Shown here in pieces: positions 8,011-16,168 of a stretch of DNA of 64,000 nucleotides. The notes beneath the pieces were generated by a model that saw only the letters and a program-made list of their open reading frames with translations, was not told the origin of the DNA and did no database searches. The position numbers were made by a program, and so were the translations under genes. The stretch comes from JAXLYX01 sp046351215. GTDB taxonomy: Bacteria > Myxococcota_A > Polyangia > Polyangiales > Houyiibacteriaceae. Each line of letters opens with the position of its first letter. The first letter of the stretch is position 1. The DNA lies in contig JAXLYX010000006.1 in NCBI GenBank assembly GCA_046351215.1, forward strand, positions 186,001 through 250,000. The letters run 5' to 3'.

Positions 8011-8077
8011 TCGCATTCCGTCCGCCGGACCTCCTTGCCGGCCCGGAACTTTTTCGGCTAGAGGGTGTCGGAAGGCC

Positions 8078-8728
8078 GTGACCCCCGAAACCGCCACCGA
8101 ACGCCTCGGGCTCGAGGACGACGCGATCGATCCGGAGCTGCTCGCGCTCGACGCCCCTCCCCGGGGCCTGCGCCACGTGCTCCTCGGCCTGATGGCCCTC
8201 GCCGCGGCCTCCGCGATCGCGCTCGCGGCCATGGTCCGCCTCGACGTGGCCTACGTCTTCGCCGACCGGAGCCCGACGGATCTCGGCGCCGCGACCGCCC
8301 TCGACGGCCTGCTCGAGACCAACCGTTTCGTCCGCGTCTCGGGGCTTCCGATGGTCTCGGCCGCCGTGACGTACACGCGAGTCGTGGGCTCCCAGCGCTA
8401 CGTCGTCTACCCGCTCGCCGGGCAGCGGAACCTCTACGTGCAGGTGCCCATCGGCGACGGGCCCGAGTCGGCTGCCTACGGGCGACGCGAGTTCGAGGGA
8501 CGGCTCGTCAGCATGGGCGAGCTCGGCGGTCGGTTCGAGACGATCCGCCGCTACATGGCCGGGCGAGTGGGCCTTCCCGCCACCACCGAGAGCTACCTCC
8601 TGCTCGCCGACGAGGAGCCGATCGGCTCGAGCTGGGCGATCGGCCTCGTGCTCCTGGCTTTCGCGCTCGTCGGTGCGGAGGCCTGGCTCATCCTGCGCTG
8701 GTTCCGGCCGCTTCCCGGATCGGCCTGA
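8078..8728 (+). CDS. Two-span membrane protein of unknown function
   Basis: A 216-residue protein from a GTG start, with one hydrophobic span near residues 30-55 (LLGLMALAAASAIALAAMV) and another near 188-210 (SWAIGLVLLAFALVGAEAWLIL). The region between, about 130 residues, would be outside the cytoplasm and contains VTYTRVVGSQRYVVYPLAGQRNLYVQV, which looks like a beta-rich domain. No enzyme motif is visible. It converges on the prepilin peptidase gene with only one base between the stop codons. Unknown function; it could be an envelope or assembly factor. Confidence 0.7.
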   Translation: MTPETATERLGLEDDAIDPELLALDAPPRGLRHVLLGLMALAAASAIALAAMVRLDVAYVFADRSPTDLGAATALDGLLETNRFVRVSGLPMVSAAVTYTRVVGSQRYVVYPLAGQRNLYVQVPIGDGPESAAYGRREFEGRLVSMGELGGRFETIRRYMAGRVGLPATTESYLLLADEEPIGSSWAIGLVLLAFALVGAEAWLILRWFRPLPGSA

Positions 8729-8729
8729 G

Positions 8730-9686
8730 TCAGTAGGCCGGGCCGAAGAGGAGGCTCTGGTAGGCCTCGAGGATCTCGGGTCCGAAGAATAGGAACTCCA
8801 GCGCCGCGAGCGAGAGGAAGGGGCCGTACGGCACCCTCTGCTTCATGATTCCGACGTCGCCCTCGGGGTTCTCCTCTTCGGGCGGCGACGCCTCGCTGTC
8901 CTCGACCGGGCTCGACTCGGAGGCTGCCTCGGCTTCTTCTTCCGCCTCGTCCGGACGAATCGGGGTGATCTGTTTCCCGAGGGCCCAGGAGATCCCGGCG
9001 GCAACGAGGCCCTGCATCGAGCCGGCGACGATGGTGAAGAGCACCCCGCGCCACCCGAGGAAGGCGCCGATCATCAGGAGGAGCTTCGGGTCACCTTCGC
9101 CCATGCCCCGATGGCCGAAGAAGATCTCGTAGAGCCAGACGAACAGGATCTGCACGGCGAGGAAGCCGAGGCCGGCGCCGATCGCGGCATCGACGGCGCC
9201 CGGGGAATCCCGCAGCCCGACCGTCAGCAGCCCGAGGGCCGCTCCCGGGAGCGAGACCTCGTCCGGGATCTCCATCCACTCGAGGTCGACGAAGGTCGCC
9301 ACCAAGAGGCCGCCGGCGAAGGCGAAGTAGACGAGCGTCTCGAGCAGGGGGCCGATCAAGGGCTCGTCCGGGGGCGCGTGGACGAGGAGGCGTTCGGCCA
9401 CGGCGGCGCAGAGCACACCCCCGAGGACCTCGACCAGGACGTACCGCGGGGAGAGCTTGGCCCCACAGCAGGCCGCGCGTCCCCGAAGCAGCAGGTACCC
9501 GACGATCGGCACGTTTCGCCAAGGCGGGACGGGCGCGCCGCAGGAGGGGCAGTGGCTCGGCGGGTTCACCACCGACATGCCGCGGGGCCAGCGGTAGATC
9601 GCGACGTTGAAGAAGCTCCCCCAGAGCGAGCCGAAGACGAACGCGAAGGCGCGCGCGAGCCAGGTGGGGAGGTCCGAGGCGAGCAT
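8730..9686 (-). CDS. pilD: Prepilin peptidase / N-methyltransferase (PilD-like, type IV leader peptidase)
   Basis: A 318-residue inner-membrane aspartate protease that cleaves and methylates type IV pilin or type II secretion pseudopilin leaders. The N-terminal domain has GSFFNVAIYRWP, then a zinc-type cysteine block HCPSCGAPVPPWRNVPIVGY followed by RAACCGAKLSPRY. The two catalytic aspartates are in VDLEWMEIPD and in the GEGDPK motif. Two departures from the family: the second cysteine pair is adjacent (CC) instead of CxxC, and an acidic insert of about 35 residues (near residues 245-280) precedes the last helix. The start ATG at 9686 leads straight into the first membrane span. No pilin or secretion genes are adjacent. 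Confidence 0.9.
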   Translation of the reverse strand: MLASDLPTWLARAFAFVFGSLWGSFFNVAIYRWPRGMSVVNPPSHCPSCGAPVPPWRNVPIVGYLLLRGRAACCGAKLSPRYVLVEVLGGVLCAAVAERLLVHAPPDEPLIGPLLETLVYFAFAGGLLVATFVDLEWMEIPDEVSLPGAALGLLTVGLRDSPGAVDAAIGAGLGFLAVQILFVWLYEIFFGHRGMGEGDPKLLLMIGAFLGWRGVLFTIVAGSMQGLVAAGISWALGKQITPIRPDEAEEEAEAASESSPVEDSEASPPEEENPEGDVGIMKQRVPYGPFLSLAALEFLFFGPEILEAYQSLLFGPAY

Positions 9687-9781
9687 GCGCCGGACTCTAC
9701 CAGGCCGGGCGGGCGAGCGTCTCTGCGACTCCACGCCGCCTCGCTTCTGGAAAGCGGGGGCCGCTCCGTTACACTCCGCGC

Positions 9782-10450
9782 GTGACCCAGGACAAACCCC
9801 CTCGCACGGCCCTCGCCAAGCGCTCCGGCAACGTCGCGGTCTACGCCACCGCGGCGGGCCTCGCCTCGGCCGTCCCCGTGCCCTTCCTCGACACCCTGCT
9901 CGCGCGGACCTCGCGTGGCGCGGCGATGCGTCGCGTGGCCCAGCGCCACGACGTCCAGCTGACCCGCGAGGCTCGGAAGGTCCTCGGCTCGCCCGACCTG
10001 GTGAAGAAGGACGCACGCGTGCGCGGCTACCAGCTCGCCCGCACCGTCCTCCAGCGCTTCGTCCTCCCGCTGAACGCGATCTCGCGGCTCGAGGACGGAT
10101 TCGCGGCGCTCGCTTCGGCCGCGCTCTTCGACCACTACCTCGAGACCACGCCGAGGCCCCAGGGGGGGACGCTCGACGGCGACGAGGCCCGCTGGGTCCG
10201 CGGCGCGATCGACGCGGCGGTCGTGGAAGGCATCGAGGACGTCGTCCGCTCCCTGCCGGGCGGAGCCAAGCAGCTCTGGGCCGACCTCGTGAGCACCGTG
10301 AAGACGCAGGACGTCGAAGGGCGCATGAAGCACGAAGCCGTCGTCGACACCCTGCTCGACGCGCTCGCCGATCTCCCGGAGGATCTCGTGCGGACGCTCG
10401 TCGCGCGGTTCGAGCAGGAGCTCGCCTCCAAGCCCGGAGAGCGTCGATGA
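9782..10450 (+). CDS. Uncharacterised protein, DUF697/YcjF-like in its N-terminal part
   Basis: A 222-residue protein from a GTG start. VAVYATAAGLASAVPVPFLDTLL near residue 17 recalls the amphipathic hydrophobic segment of DUF697/YcjF-type membrane-associated proteins, but the match is weak. The rest is helical (VEGRMKHEAVVDTLLDALADLPEDLVRTLVARFEQEL) with no catalytic motif. Its stop overlaps the proB start in an ATGA junction, so the two are translationally coupled; whether the function is related to proline synthesis is unknown. Confidence 0.6.
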   Translation: MTQDKPPRTALAKRSGNVAVYATAAGLASAVPVPFLDTLLARTSRGAAMRRVAQRHDVQLTREARKVLGSPDLVKKDARVRGYQLARTVLQRFVLPLNAISRLEDGFAALASAALFDHYLETTPRPQGGTLDGDEARWVRGAIDAAVVEGIEDVVRSLPGGAKQLWADLVSTVKTQDVEGRMKHEAVVDTLLDALADLPEDLVRTLVARFEQELASKPGERR

Positions 10451-11544
10451 GCGTCGAAGAGCGTCGAATCCTCGCCGATGCACGGCGCGTCGTCGTGAAG
10501 ATCGGAAGCCGCTCCCTCATGGCCGAGGGCGGTCGACGGTTCACCGAGATCGCGAGCCAGATCGCGGAGCAGCGCGCGAAGGGACGCAGCGTCGTGCTCG
10601 TCTCGTCGGGGGCCGTCGCGGCAGGCCGGCAGCGCCTCGGCTTCACCGAGCGCCCGAAGGAGCTGCCGAAGCTCCAGGCCGCGGCCGCCGCGGGCCAGTC
10701 GCACCTGATGCGCACCTACGAGGACGCGTTCGGTGCGCACGGCGTCGTGGTCGCGCAGGTGCTCCTCACCCATGCGGATCTCGCGGATCGCGAGCGCTAC
10801 CTGAACGCGCGCGGCGCGCTCGAGGCGATGCTCGAGCTCGGCGTCGTCCCGATCATCAACGAGAACGACACCGTCTCGGTCGACGAGCTGAAGTTCGGCG
10901 ACAACGACCAGCTCGCCGCGCTCGTCGCCGCCCTCATCGGCGCCGATCTGCTCGTCCTGCTCACGGACGTCGAGGGCCTCCTCGATCCCGAGGGCAAGCG
11001 CGTGCCCGTCGTCACGGACCTCCAACAGGCGATGGACTGGGTGCGGCCCCCGACCGACGACGTCGGGCTCGGTGGGATGGCTTCGAAGGTCGAGGCCGCG
11101 CGACGCGCCACCCTGCACGGCATCCCCTGCGTGATCGGGGACGCGCGCGACGCTTCGCTCCTCTCGCACATCACCTCCGGCGAGGACGTCGGCACGGTCT
11201 TCCTGCCGAAGGGAGCGACGCTCCCGAGCAAGAAGCATTGGATCGCGTTCACGCTCAAGCCGAAGGGCTCGATCCTCGTCGACCGCGGCGCCGCCGCGGT
11301 GCTGGCGCAGGGCAAGTCGAGCCTGCTCCCGTCCGGCGTCATCGGGGTGCGGGGGGACTTCGACGTCGGCGACGCCGTCACCATCGTCGATCCCGACGGC
11401 AAGGAGATCGCGCGCGGTCTCGCACGTTACGGCGTCTACAACTGCGCGCGGCTCGCGGGTGCGAAGTCCACCGAGATCGGCACACGCATCGGGCAGAACG
11501 GCGGCGATGTGATCGTTCACAAGGACGAGCTCGTCGTCCTCTGA
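10447..11544 (+). CDS. proB: Glutamate 5-kinase
   Basis: The first enzyme of proline synthesis: ATP-dependent phosphorylation of glutamate to gamma-glutamyl phosphate. 365 residues, the usual length for kinase plus PUA domain. The amino-acid kinase domain shows VVVKIGSRSLM, VSSGAVAAGRQRLGF, PIINENDTVS and FGDNDQLAALVAALIGADLLVLLTDV, then GGMASKVEAA. The C-terminal PUA domain runs from about residue 275 (GSILVDRGAAAVL to GLARYGVYNCARLAG). The ATG at 10447 overlaps the upstream stop (ATGA). proA is not adjacent in this window, unlike in many genomes. Confidence 0.96.
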   Translation: MSVEERRILADARRVVVKIGSRSLMAEGGRRFTEIASQIAEQRAKGRSVVLVSSGAVAAGRQRLGFTERPKELPKLQAAAAAGQSHLMRTYEDAFGAHGVVVAQVLLTHADLADRERYLNARGALEAMLELGVVPIINENDTVSVDELKFGDNDQLAALVAALIGADLLVLLTDVEGLLDPEGKRVPVVTDLQQAMDWVRPPTDDVGLGGMASKVEAARRATLHGIPCVIGDARDASLLSHITSGEDVGTVFLPKGATLPSKKHWIAFTLKPKGSILVDRGAAAVLAQGKSSLLPSGVIGVRGDFDVGDAVTIVDPDGKEIARGLARYGVYNCARLAGAKSTEIGTRIGQNGGDVIVHKDELVVL

Positions 11545-11617
11545 CCGAGCGGTCGCGCTTCGGCCTCGACGGCGGCGGAAGGGGAGGGCGTTCGCGCGAG
11601 CGAGCGCTCCTCCGTCG

Positions 11618-11863
11618 TCACTTCTGGTACTTGGCCTTCCATTCGTCGTACGGCATTCCGTAGACGATCTCGCGGGCCTCGCCGTCCGAGAGGGGCACAC
11701 CCTCGGCCTCGGCGGCCGCGCGGTACCACTTCGACAGGCAATTCCTGCAGAAGCCCGCCAGGTTCATGAGGTCGATGTTCTGCACGTCCGTGCGCTCGCG
11801 GAGGTGGGAGACCAATTTGCGGAAGGCGGCCGCTTCGAGTCGGGTGCGCGTGGCTTCGTCCAT
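11618..11863 (-). CDS. DUF1244 family protein
   Basis: An 81-residue protein that matches the DUF1244 family in size and sequence: LVSHLRERTDVQNIDLMNLAGFCRNCLSKWYRAAA followed by the acidic, aromatic ending MPYDEWKAKYQK. The paired cysteines in GFCRNCLSKWY are characteristic. Members are small helical proteins of unknown role, common in Proteobacteria. It is divergent from the leucyl/arginyl transferase gene, with about 60 bases between starts, so the two may share a promoter region. Confidence 0.88.
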   Translation of the reverse strand: MDEATRTRLEAAAFRKLVSHLRERTDVQNIDLMNLAGFCRNCLSKWYRAAAEAEGVPLSDGEAREIVYGMPYDEWKAKYQK

Positions 11864-11924
11864 GCGCCGAGAGTAGCGCGTCCCCCTTCCGCTTCACGCT
11901 CCGGCCGGTCATGATGATTCCCCG

Positions 11925-12704
11925 GTGTCGAAGAGCAGGCCGCTTCCACTCCTCCTCGAGGGCGATCCGCCCGAGTTCCTCGTGCACGACGAGGAAGAGG
12001 AATGCCCCTACCTCCCGGCCCAGCGCGCACGCTTCCCCTTCCGCCTCCCCGTGCGGCCCCTCCTGCCCGCGGAGATGGACGCGCGCCTCGCCCAGGGGGA
12101 CCGTCGCAACGGACCCTTGCTGTACCGACCTTCCTGCGCGGGCTGCGACGCCTGCCGGGCCATCCGTCTCCACGTCGAGGGCTTCGAACCCCGGTCGCGC
12201 CACCGTCGTGTCCTGAAGAAGGGCGATTCGGAGCTCGTCGTCACGCTCGGTCCGACGCAATGCGATCCCGAGCGGGTCGCGCTCTACAACCTCCATCTCG
12301 AGGGGCGGGGGCTCACGCGCGGTGGGCCGCCGATGGATCTCGAGGGCTACCGGCACTTCCTCGCGCAGACCTGCTGCGAGAGCTTCGAGCTCCGCTACCA
12401 CCGGGACGGGAAGCTCGTCGGCGTCGCGATCACGGATCGCTCGACGAACGCGCTCTCGGCGGTCTACTGCTACTACGATCCCTCGCTCGCCCCGCTCTCG
12501 ATCGGCACGTACTCGATCCTCAAGCAGCTCGAGCTCTGCCGTGTCTGGGGCCTCGAGTACCTCTACCTCGGTCTCTACGTGGTCGGCTCCCGCGCCATGG
12601 CCTACAAGGCGCGCTTCGTCCCGAACGAACAGCTGATCGACGGGGCGTGGACGCTCGTGACATCCTCGCCCTCGCCGGAGGTCGCCCCCGAAGGCGACGC
12701 GTAG
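11925..12704 (+). CDS. bpt: Aspartate/glutamate leucyltransferase or arginyl-tRNA--protein transferase (Bpt/Ate1 family)
   Basis: An N-end-rule enzyme that transfers an amino acid from aminoacyl-tRNA to the N-terminus of proteins beginning with acidic residues, marking them for ClpS/ClpAP degradation. 259 residues, as usual for bacterial Bpt. The N-terminal domain has ECPYLPAQRARFPFRLP and the cysteine motif RPSCAGCDACRAIRLHV. The C-terminal domain has the GNAT-like core LSAVYCYYDPSLAPLSIGTYS and LYLGLYVVGSRAMAYKARF. The start is GTG at 11925. Whether leucine or arginine is transferred cannot be decided from motifs alone; bacterial members of this form are mostly leucyltransferases. Confidence 0.93.
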   Translation: MSKSRPLPLLLEGDPPEFLVHDEEEECPYLPAQRARFPFRLPVRPLLPAEMDARLAQGDRRNGPLLYRPSCAGCDACRAIRLHVEGFEPRSRHRRVLKKGDSELVVTLGPTQCDPERVALYNLHLEGRGLTRGGPPMDLEGYRHFLAQTCCESFELRYHRDGKLVGVAITDRSTNALSAVYCYYDPSLAPLSIGTYSILKQLELCRVWGLEYLYLGLYVVGSRAMAYKARFVPNEQLIDGAWTLVTSSPSPEVAPEGDA

Positions 12705-12723
12705 GCAGAGCGAGGACGTTCCC

Positions 12724-13326
12724 ATGGTGAAGCTCTACGGCGTGCGGCAATCGCGCGCGTCCCGATGCCTGTGGATGCTCGAGGAGCTCGGCATCCCCTA
12801 CGAGCACGTGCCGACGCATTTCCACGACGACACGAAGAAGGCCGAGTACCTCGAGGTGAATCCGAACGGCCGCGTGCCCGCGCTCGTCGACGGCGAGCTC
12901 AAGCTCTTCGAGTCGCTCGCGATCAACCTCTACCTCGCCCGCAAGTACGGGGGCGACGGCCCGCTCGGGCTCCCGACGATCGAGAGCGAGGCGCTCGCGG
13001 TCCAGTGGAGCCTCTGGGCGATGACGGAGGTCGAGCCCGCCCTCTACGCGTACCTGATGAACGGGTTCGTGCTGCCCGAGGCCGAGCGCGATCCGGCGGC
13101 GCGGGACCGGGGCTTCGAGGCGCTGCGTCGGCCCCTCGCCGTCCTCGAGGGGCAGCTCGAGAAGCGGCCGTACCTGCTCGGCGACCGGTTCTCGGTCGCC
13201 GACCTGAACGTCGCGAGCGTGCTCTCCTGGGCGAAGATGGCCCGGCTCGACCTCTCGCCCCATCCGAAGCTGCGGACCTGGCTGGACGTCTGCGTGAAGC
13301 GGCCGGCGGCGCTCCGGGCCCGGTGA
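12724..13326 (+). CDS. Glutathione S-transferase family protein
   Basis: 200 residues with the canonical two-domain GST layout. The N-terminal thioredoxin-like domain starts MVKLYGVRQSRASRCLWMLEELGIPYE and contains the cis-proline block NPNGRVPALVDGEL and the glutathione-binding LFESLAINLYLARKY. The helical C-terminal domain ends with the N-capping motif RFSVADLNVASVL. The catalytic position falls in the SRAS segment, suggesting a serine-type GST. It starts 19 bases after the transferase gene and may be co-transcribed with it. A Fur box lies just after its stop but belongs to the next gene. Confidence 0.9.
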   Translation: MVKLYGVRQSRASRCLWMLEELGIPYEHVPTHFHDDTKKAEYLEVNPNGRVPALVDGELKLFESLAINLYLARKYGGDGPLGLPTIESEALAVQWSLWAMTEVEPALYAYLMNGFVLPEAERDPAARDRGFEALRRPLAVLEGQLEKRPYLLGDRFSVADLNVASVLSWAKMARLDLSPHPKLRTWLDVCVKRPAALRAR

Positions 13327-13339
13327 GGGTCGGGGACTT

Positions 13340-13358
13340 ATTGAAAACGGTTTTCGAT
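13340..13358. promoter_or_regulatory. Fur box upstream of TonB-dependent receptor
   Basis: ATTGAAAACGGTTTTCGAT is a 9-1-9 inverted repeat with a single mismatched pair. It lies 102 bases upstream of the receptor's ATG. The same architecture (ATTGAAAA centre TTTTCAAT) recurs at the tonB locus 8 kb away, supporting a shared iron regulator. Confidence 0.8.
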
Positions 13359-13460
13359 TTCACCTTGCCTTCCCGTCACGTCTTTCTAGACTCGCATCGA
13401 GCCTAGGGGTCCCAACTGCGCGAGTTCGCTCGCTTTCCTCCGGGATCCGGCTCGGTTCCC

Positions 13461-15968
13461 ATGAAGCGCGCATTCGCCCTCCTCGTTTCGCTGCTCCTCG
13501 TGCTTCCCGCGGCCGCCCAGCCGTCCGCGCCTGCCCCCGGATCCCCGGGCTCGACGCCTGCGCCCCCCGAGAGCGGCGCGGCCCCCGCGCCGAGCCCCCC
13601 GTCCGAAGGCGCTCCCGACGGGGCTCCCGCCGAGGGGGGAGGGGCGTCGGAGCCCGGAACGACGACGCCCGCGCCCACCGAGACCGAGGCGGGCGCCGAC
13701 GAGTCGATCGAGCTCGACGACGTGCCGGTGACGGGAGGCGAGACGCCGCCCGCGGACGAGGTCGAGCCCGCGGCCGAGGAGGACGAGCTCTCGCTCGACG
13801 ACGTGTCGGTCGGGGACACCGAGGCCGAGGAGGAAGCCGCCGAGGCGGCGGAGGAGCTCGACGTCGGCGACACGATGGTCGTCGGACGGCGCGCGCGGGA
13901 TCTCGATCGCCTCCCGGGCGCCGCCAACGTCGTCACCGAGGACCAGCTGCGTCAGCAGGCACCCTTCAACGCGAACGAAGCCGTGCGCCGCATGCCCGGC
14001 GTGACGGTCCGCGACGAAGAGGGCGCGGGCCTCCGGGCGAACATCGGCATCCGCGGCCTGAACCCGGATCGCAGCCGGAACGTGCTCATCCTCGAGGACG
14101 GCGTGCCCGTGCAGGTCATGCCCTACGGCTATCCCGAGCTCTACTACACGCCGCGCATCGATCGCATGCGTGGCGTCGAGCTCGTGAAGGGCGCGGGCTC
14201 CGTGCTCTACGGTCCGCAGACGCTCGGCGGCGTGCTCAACTTCGTCAGCCTCGATCCGCCGCAGGACCTGAACATCCGCGGCAACATCCAGTACGGCAGC
14301 TACGACTCGCTCACGGTGAGCGCGAGCGTCGGCGACACGATCGGCGACGTCGGCTACCTCGTCCACGCGACGAACTTCCACTTCCAGGGGCCGCGCCTCC
14401 AGGACGTCGCGGTCACGGACCTCATGGGCAAGATCCGCGCGGACCTCGGGGACGGCGGCATCCTCCGCGTGAAGCTCCAGGGCTACTTCGAGTCGAGCGG
14501 CTCGACCTACCTCGGCCTGACGACGCCGCAGTTCGCCGCGAATCCCTCGGCGAACTACGCGATCAACGATCGGATGGTGATCAACCGCTTCGCGACGCAG
14601 ATCAGCCACGCGATCGAGCTCGGCCAGCACGTCGATCTCGTCACGACCGCGTACGGCTCGATCATCTCCCGCGACTGGGGCCGCCAGGACTGGCTCCGCG
14701 CGCCGGACATGAGCCATCCGACGGATTCCGCGTACTACCAGCGGGTCATCGACGGACAGGGCAACGACATCGTGAACGATCCGACGCTCTGGCGGAGCGA
14801 CGGATCCCAGGTCTTCTTCCTGAACACGCGCTCGAACCGCAACCGCGACTTCCGCATCGCGGGCATCGAGCCGCGCGCGACGTGGCGCTTCCACGGATGG
14901 GGCGAGCGCCACCAGCTCATCGCCGGCACGCGCGTCCACTACGAGGACGCGCGGGACATGCTCCTGCTCGGCGACACGCCGACGGCGCAGTCGGGCAACA
15001 CGATCGAGGACGCGTTCCACCGCAACATCGCGTGGGCGACGTACCTCCAGCTCAAGCTCGGCTTCTTCGACGACAAGCTCCAGGTGACGCCCGGCTTCCG
15101 CACCGAGGCGATCTGGAGCGCCGGCATCACGTACCGCGAGGCGGGCGTGGACATCCCGGACCCGAAGGAGGGGACCACCTTCCTCTTCGCGCCGATCCCG
15201 GGCATCGGAGCGAGCTACGCGCCGAACGAGCACGCGACGATCTACGCGGGCGTGCACCGCGGCTTCGCGCCGCCCCGCATCTACGACAACATCCTGCCGA
15301 CGGGCCAGGTCCTGAACCTCGCGGCGCAGTACTCGTGGAACTACGAGCTCGGCACGCGCCTCGCGTGGGGCGACTGGCTCTTCGCCGACGTCTCGGGCTT
15401 CGTGATGAGCTTCGAGAACCAGATCGTGGCGCCCTCCGAGGCGACCACGGGCGGGAACTCGGACGGCACGCTGCAGGGTGGGCAGACCCGGTCCATCGGC
15501 GCCGAGATCAGCGGCGTGCTCGACCTCGCGGAGAAGCTCGACCTCGGGTTCCAGCTCCCGCTGCAGGTGGCCTACACCTTCGTCGATGCCCGGACGGTCG
15601 GGAACGACTGGCCGATCGGCCAGGAAAACCGGATCCTCCCCTACGCGCCGAAGAACCGCCTGAACGCGACGCTGGGGTTCATCCACCCGATCGGCATCGA
15701 GGCGCAGGTCAACTGCGACTACCAGACGTACCAGTACGCCGATCTCTACGACAACGTGGACCCGAACCCCTCGGGAACCATCGGCCTCGTGCCCTCCCGC
15801 TTCCTGCTCGACGCCCGGGTCGCCTACGCCCACCGGCCCACGGGCCTCACGTTCTACGTGATGGGCAAGAACCTGCTGAACAACGTCTACATCGCCAGCC
15901 GCGCCCCGGCGGGCATCTTCCCGGGCATGTTCCGGCAGCTCTTCGTCGGCGTCAGCCTCGACTACTGA
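13461..15968 (+). CDS. TonB-dependent outer-membrane receptor (FecA-like, ferric siderophore/citrate type)
   Basis: 835 residues. A signal peptide (MKRAFALLVSLLLVLPAAAQ) is followed by an unusual low-complexity Pro/Glu/Asp-rich stretch of about 110 residues with two similar acidic blocks, LDDVPVTGGE and LDDVSVGDTE. The likely TonB box region is DVGDTMVVGRRA. The plug domain then follows: GAANVVTEDQL, NEAVRRMPGVTVRDEEG, IGIRGLNPDRSRNVLILEDG and VELVKGAGSVLYGPQTLGGVLNFVS. A 22-strand barrel ends in the aromatic C-terminus LFVGVSLDY. The plug most resembles FecA-type receptors. It would import a ferric chelate using TonB energy. The Fur box upstream means expression under iron limitation. No periplasmic-binding or ABC transporter genes are adjacent. 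Confidence 0.93.
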   Translation: MKRAFALLVSLLLVLPAAAQPSAPAPGSPGSTPAPPESGAAPAPSPPSEGAPDGAPAEGGGASEPGTTTPAPTETEAGADESIELDDVPVTGGETPPADEVEPAAEEDELSLDDVSVGDTEAEEEAAEAAEELDVGDTMVVGRRARDLDRLPGAANVVTEDQLRQQAPFNANEAVRRMPGVTVRDEEGAGLRANIGIRGLNPDRSRNVLILEDGVPVQVMPYGYPELYYTPRIDRMRGVELVKGAGSVLYGPQTLGGVLNFVSLDPPQDLNIRGNIQYGSYDSLTVSASVGDTIGDVGYLVHATNFHFQGPRLQDVAVTDLMGKIRADLGDGGILRVKLQGYFESSGSTYLGLTTPQFAANPSANYAINDRMVINRFATQISHAIELGQHVDLVTTAYGSIISRDWGRQDWLRAPDMSHPTDSAYYQRVIDGQGNDIVNDPTLWRSDGSQVFFLNTRSNRNRDFRIAGIEPRATWRFHGWGERHQLIAGTRVHYEDARDMLLLGDTPTAQSGNTIEDAFHRNIAWATYLQLKLGFFDDKLQVTPGFRTEAIWSAGITYREAGVDIPDPKEGTTFLFAPIPGIGASYAPNEHATIYAGVHRGFAPPRIYDNILPTGQVLNLAAQYSWNYELGTRLAWGDWLFADVSGFVMSFENQIVAPSEATTGGNSDGTLQGGQTRSIGAEISGVLDLAEKLDLGFQLPLQVAYTFVDARTVGNDWPIGQENRILPYAPKNRLNATLGFIHPIGIEAQVNCDYQTYQYADLYDNVDPNPSGTIGLVPSRFLLDARVAYAHRPTGLTFYVMGKNLLNNVYIASRAPAGIFPGMFRQLFVGVSLDY

Positions 15969-16113
15969 AGAGCGGGGCGCAGATCACTGGAAACTCGAGG
16001 GGAGATCGCCTCCGGGCCCGACGGTCCGGGCGGCGGCTCCTGGAATCCCGGCCGGTTCGGGGGCATGCTCCGGCCGCCGGGGGGCTTTCGGCGCGGGTGT
16101 CGGTGAAGGTCGG

Positions 16114-16141
16114 TTGCGACCCTGCCCCGCGTCGGTATGCT
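16114..16141 (+). promoter_or_regulatory. Putative sigma-70-type promoter for PEP carboxykinase gene
   Basis: TTGCGA and TATGCT are spaced by 16 bases. The -10 box ends 27 bases upstream of the pckG ATG, and AAGGA lies between as a ribosome-binding site. The remainder of the 15969-16168 gap shows only GC-rich sequence. Confidence 0.4.
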
Positions 16142-16168
16142 CCGAACCCCCGCAAGGATTAGCCGCCC

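Noticed and set aside
13386..15833. An 815-codon minus-strand open frame opposite the TonB-dependent receptor
   Set aside because: Shadow frame with repetitive composition; the plus-strand receptor has signal peptide, plug and barrel features.
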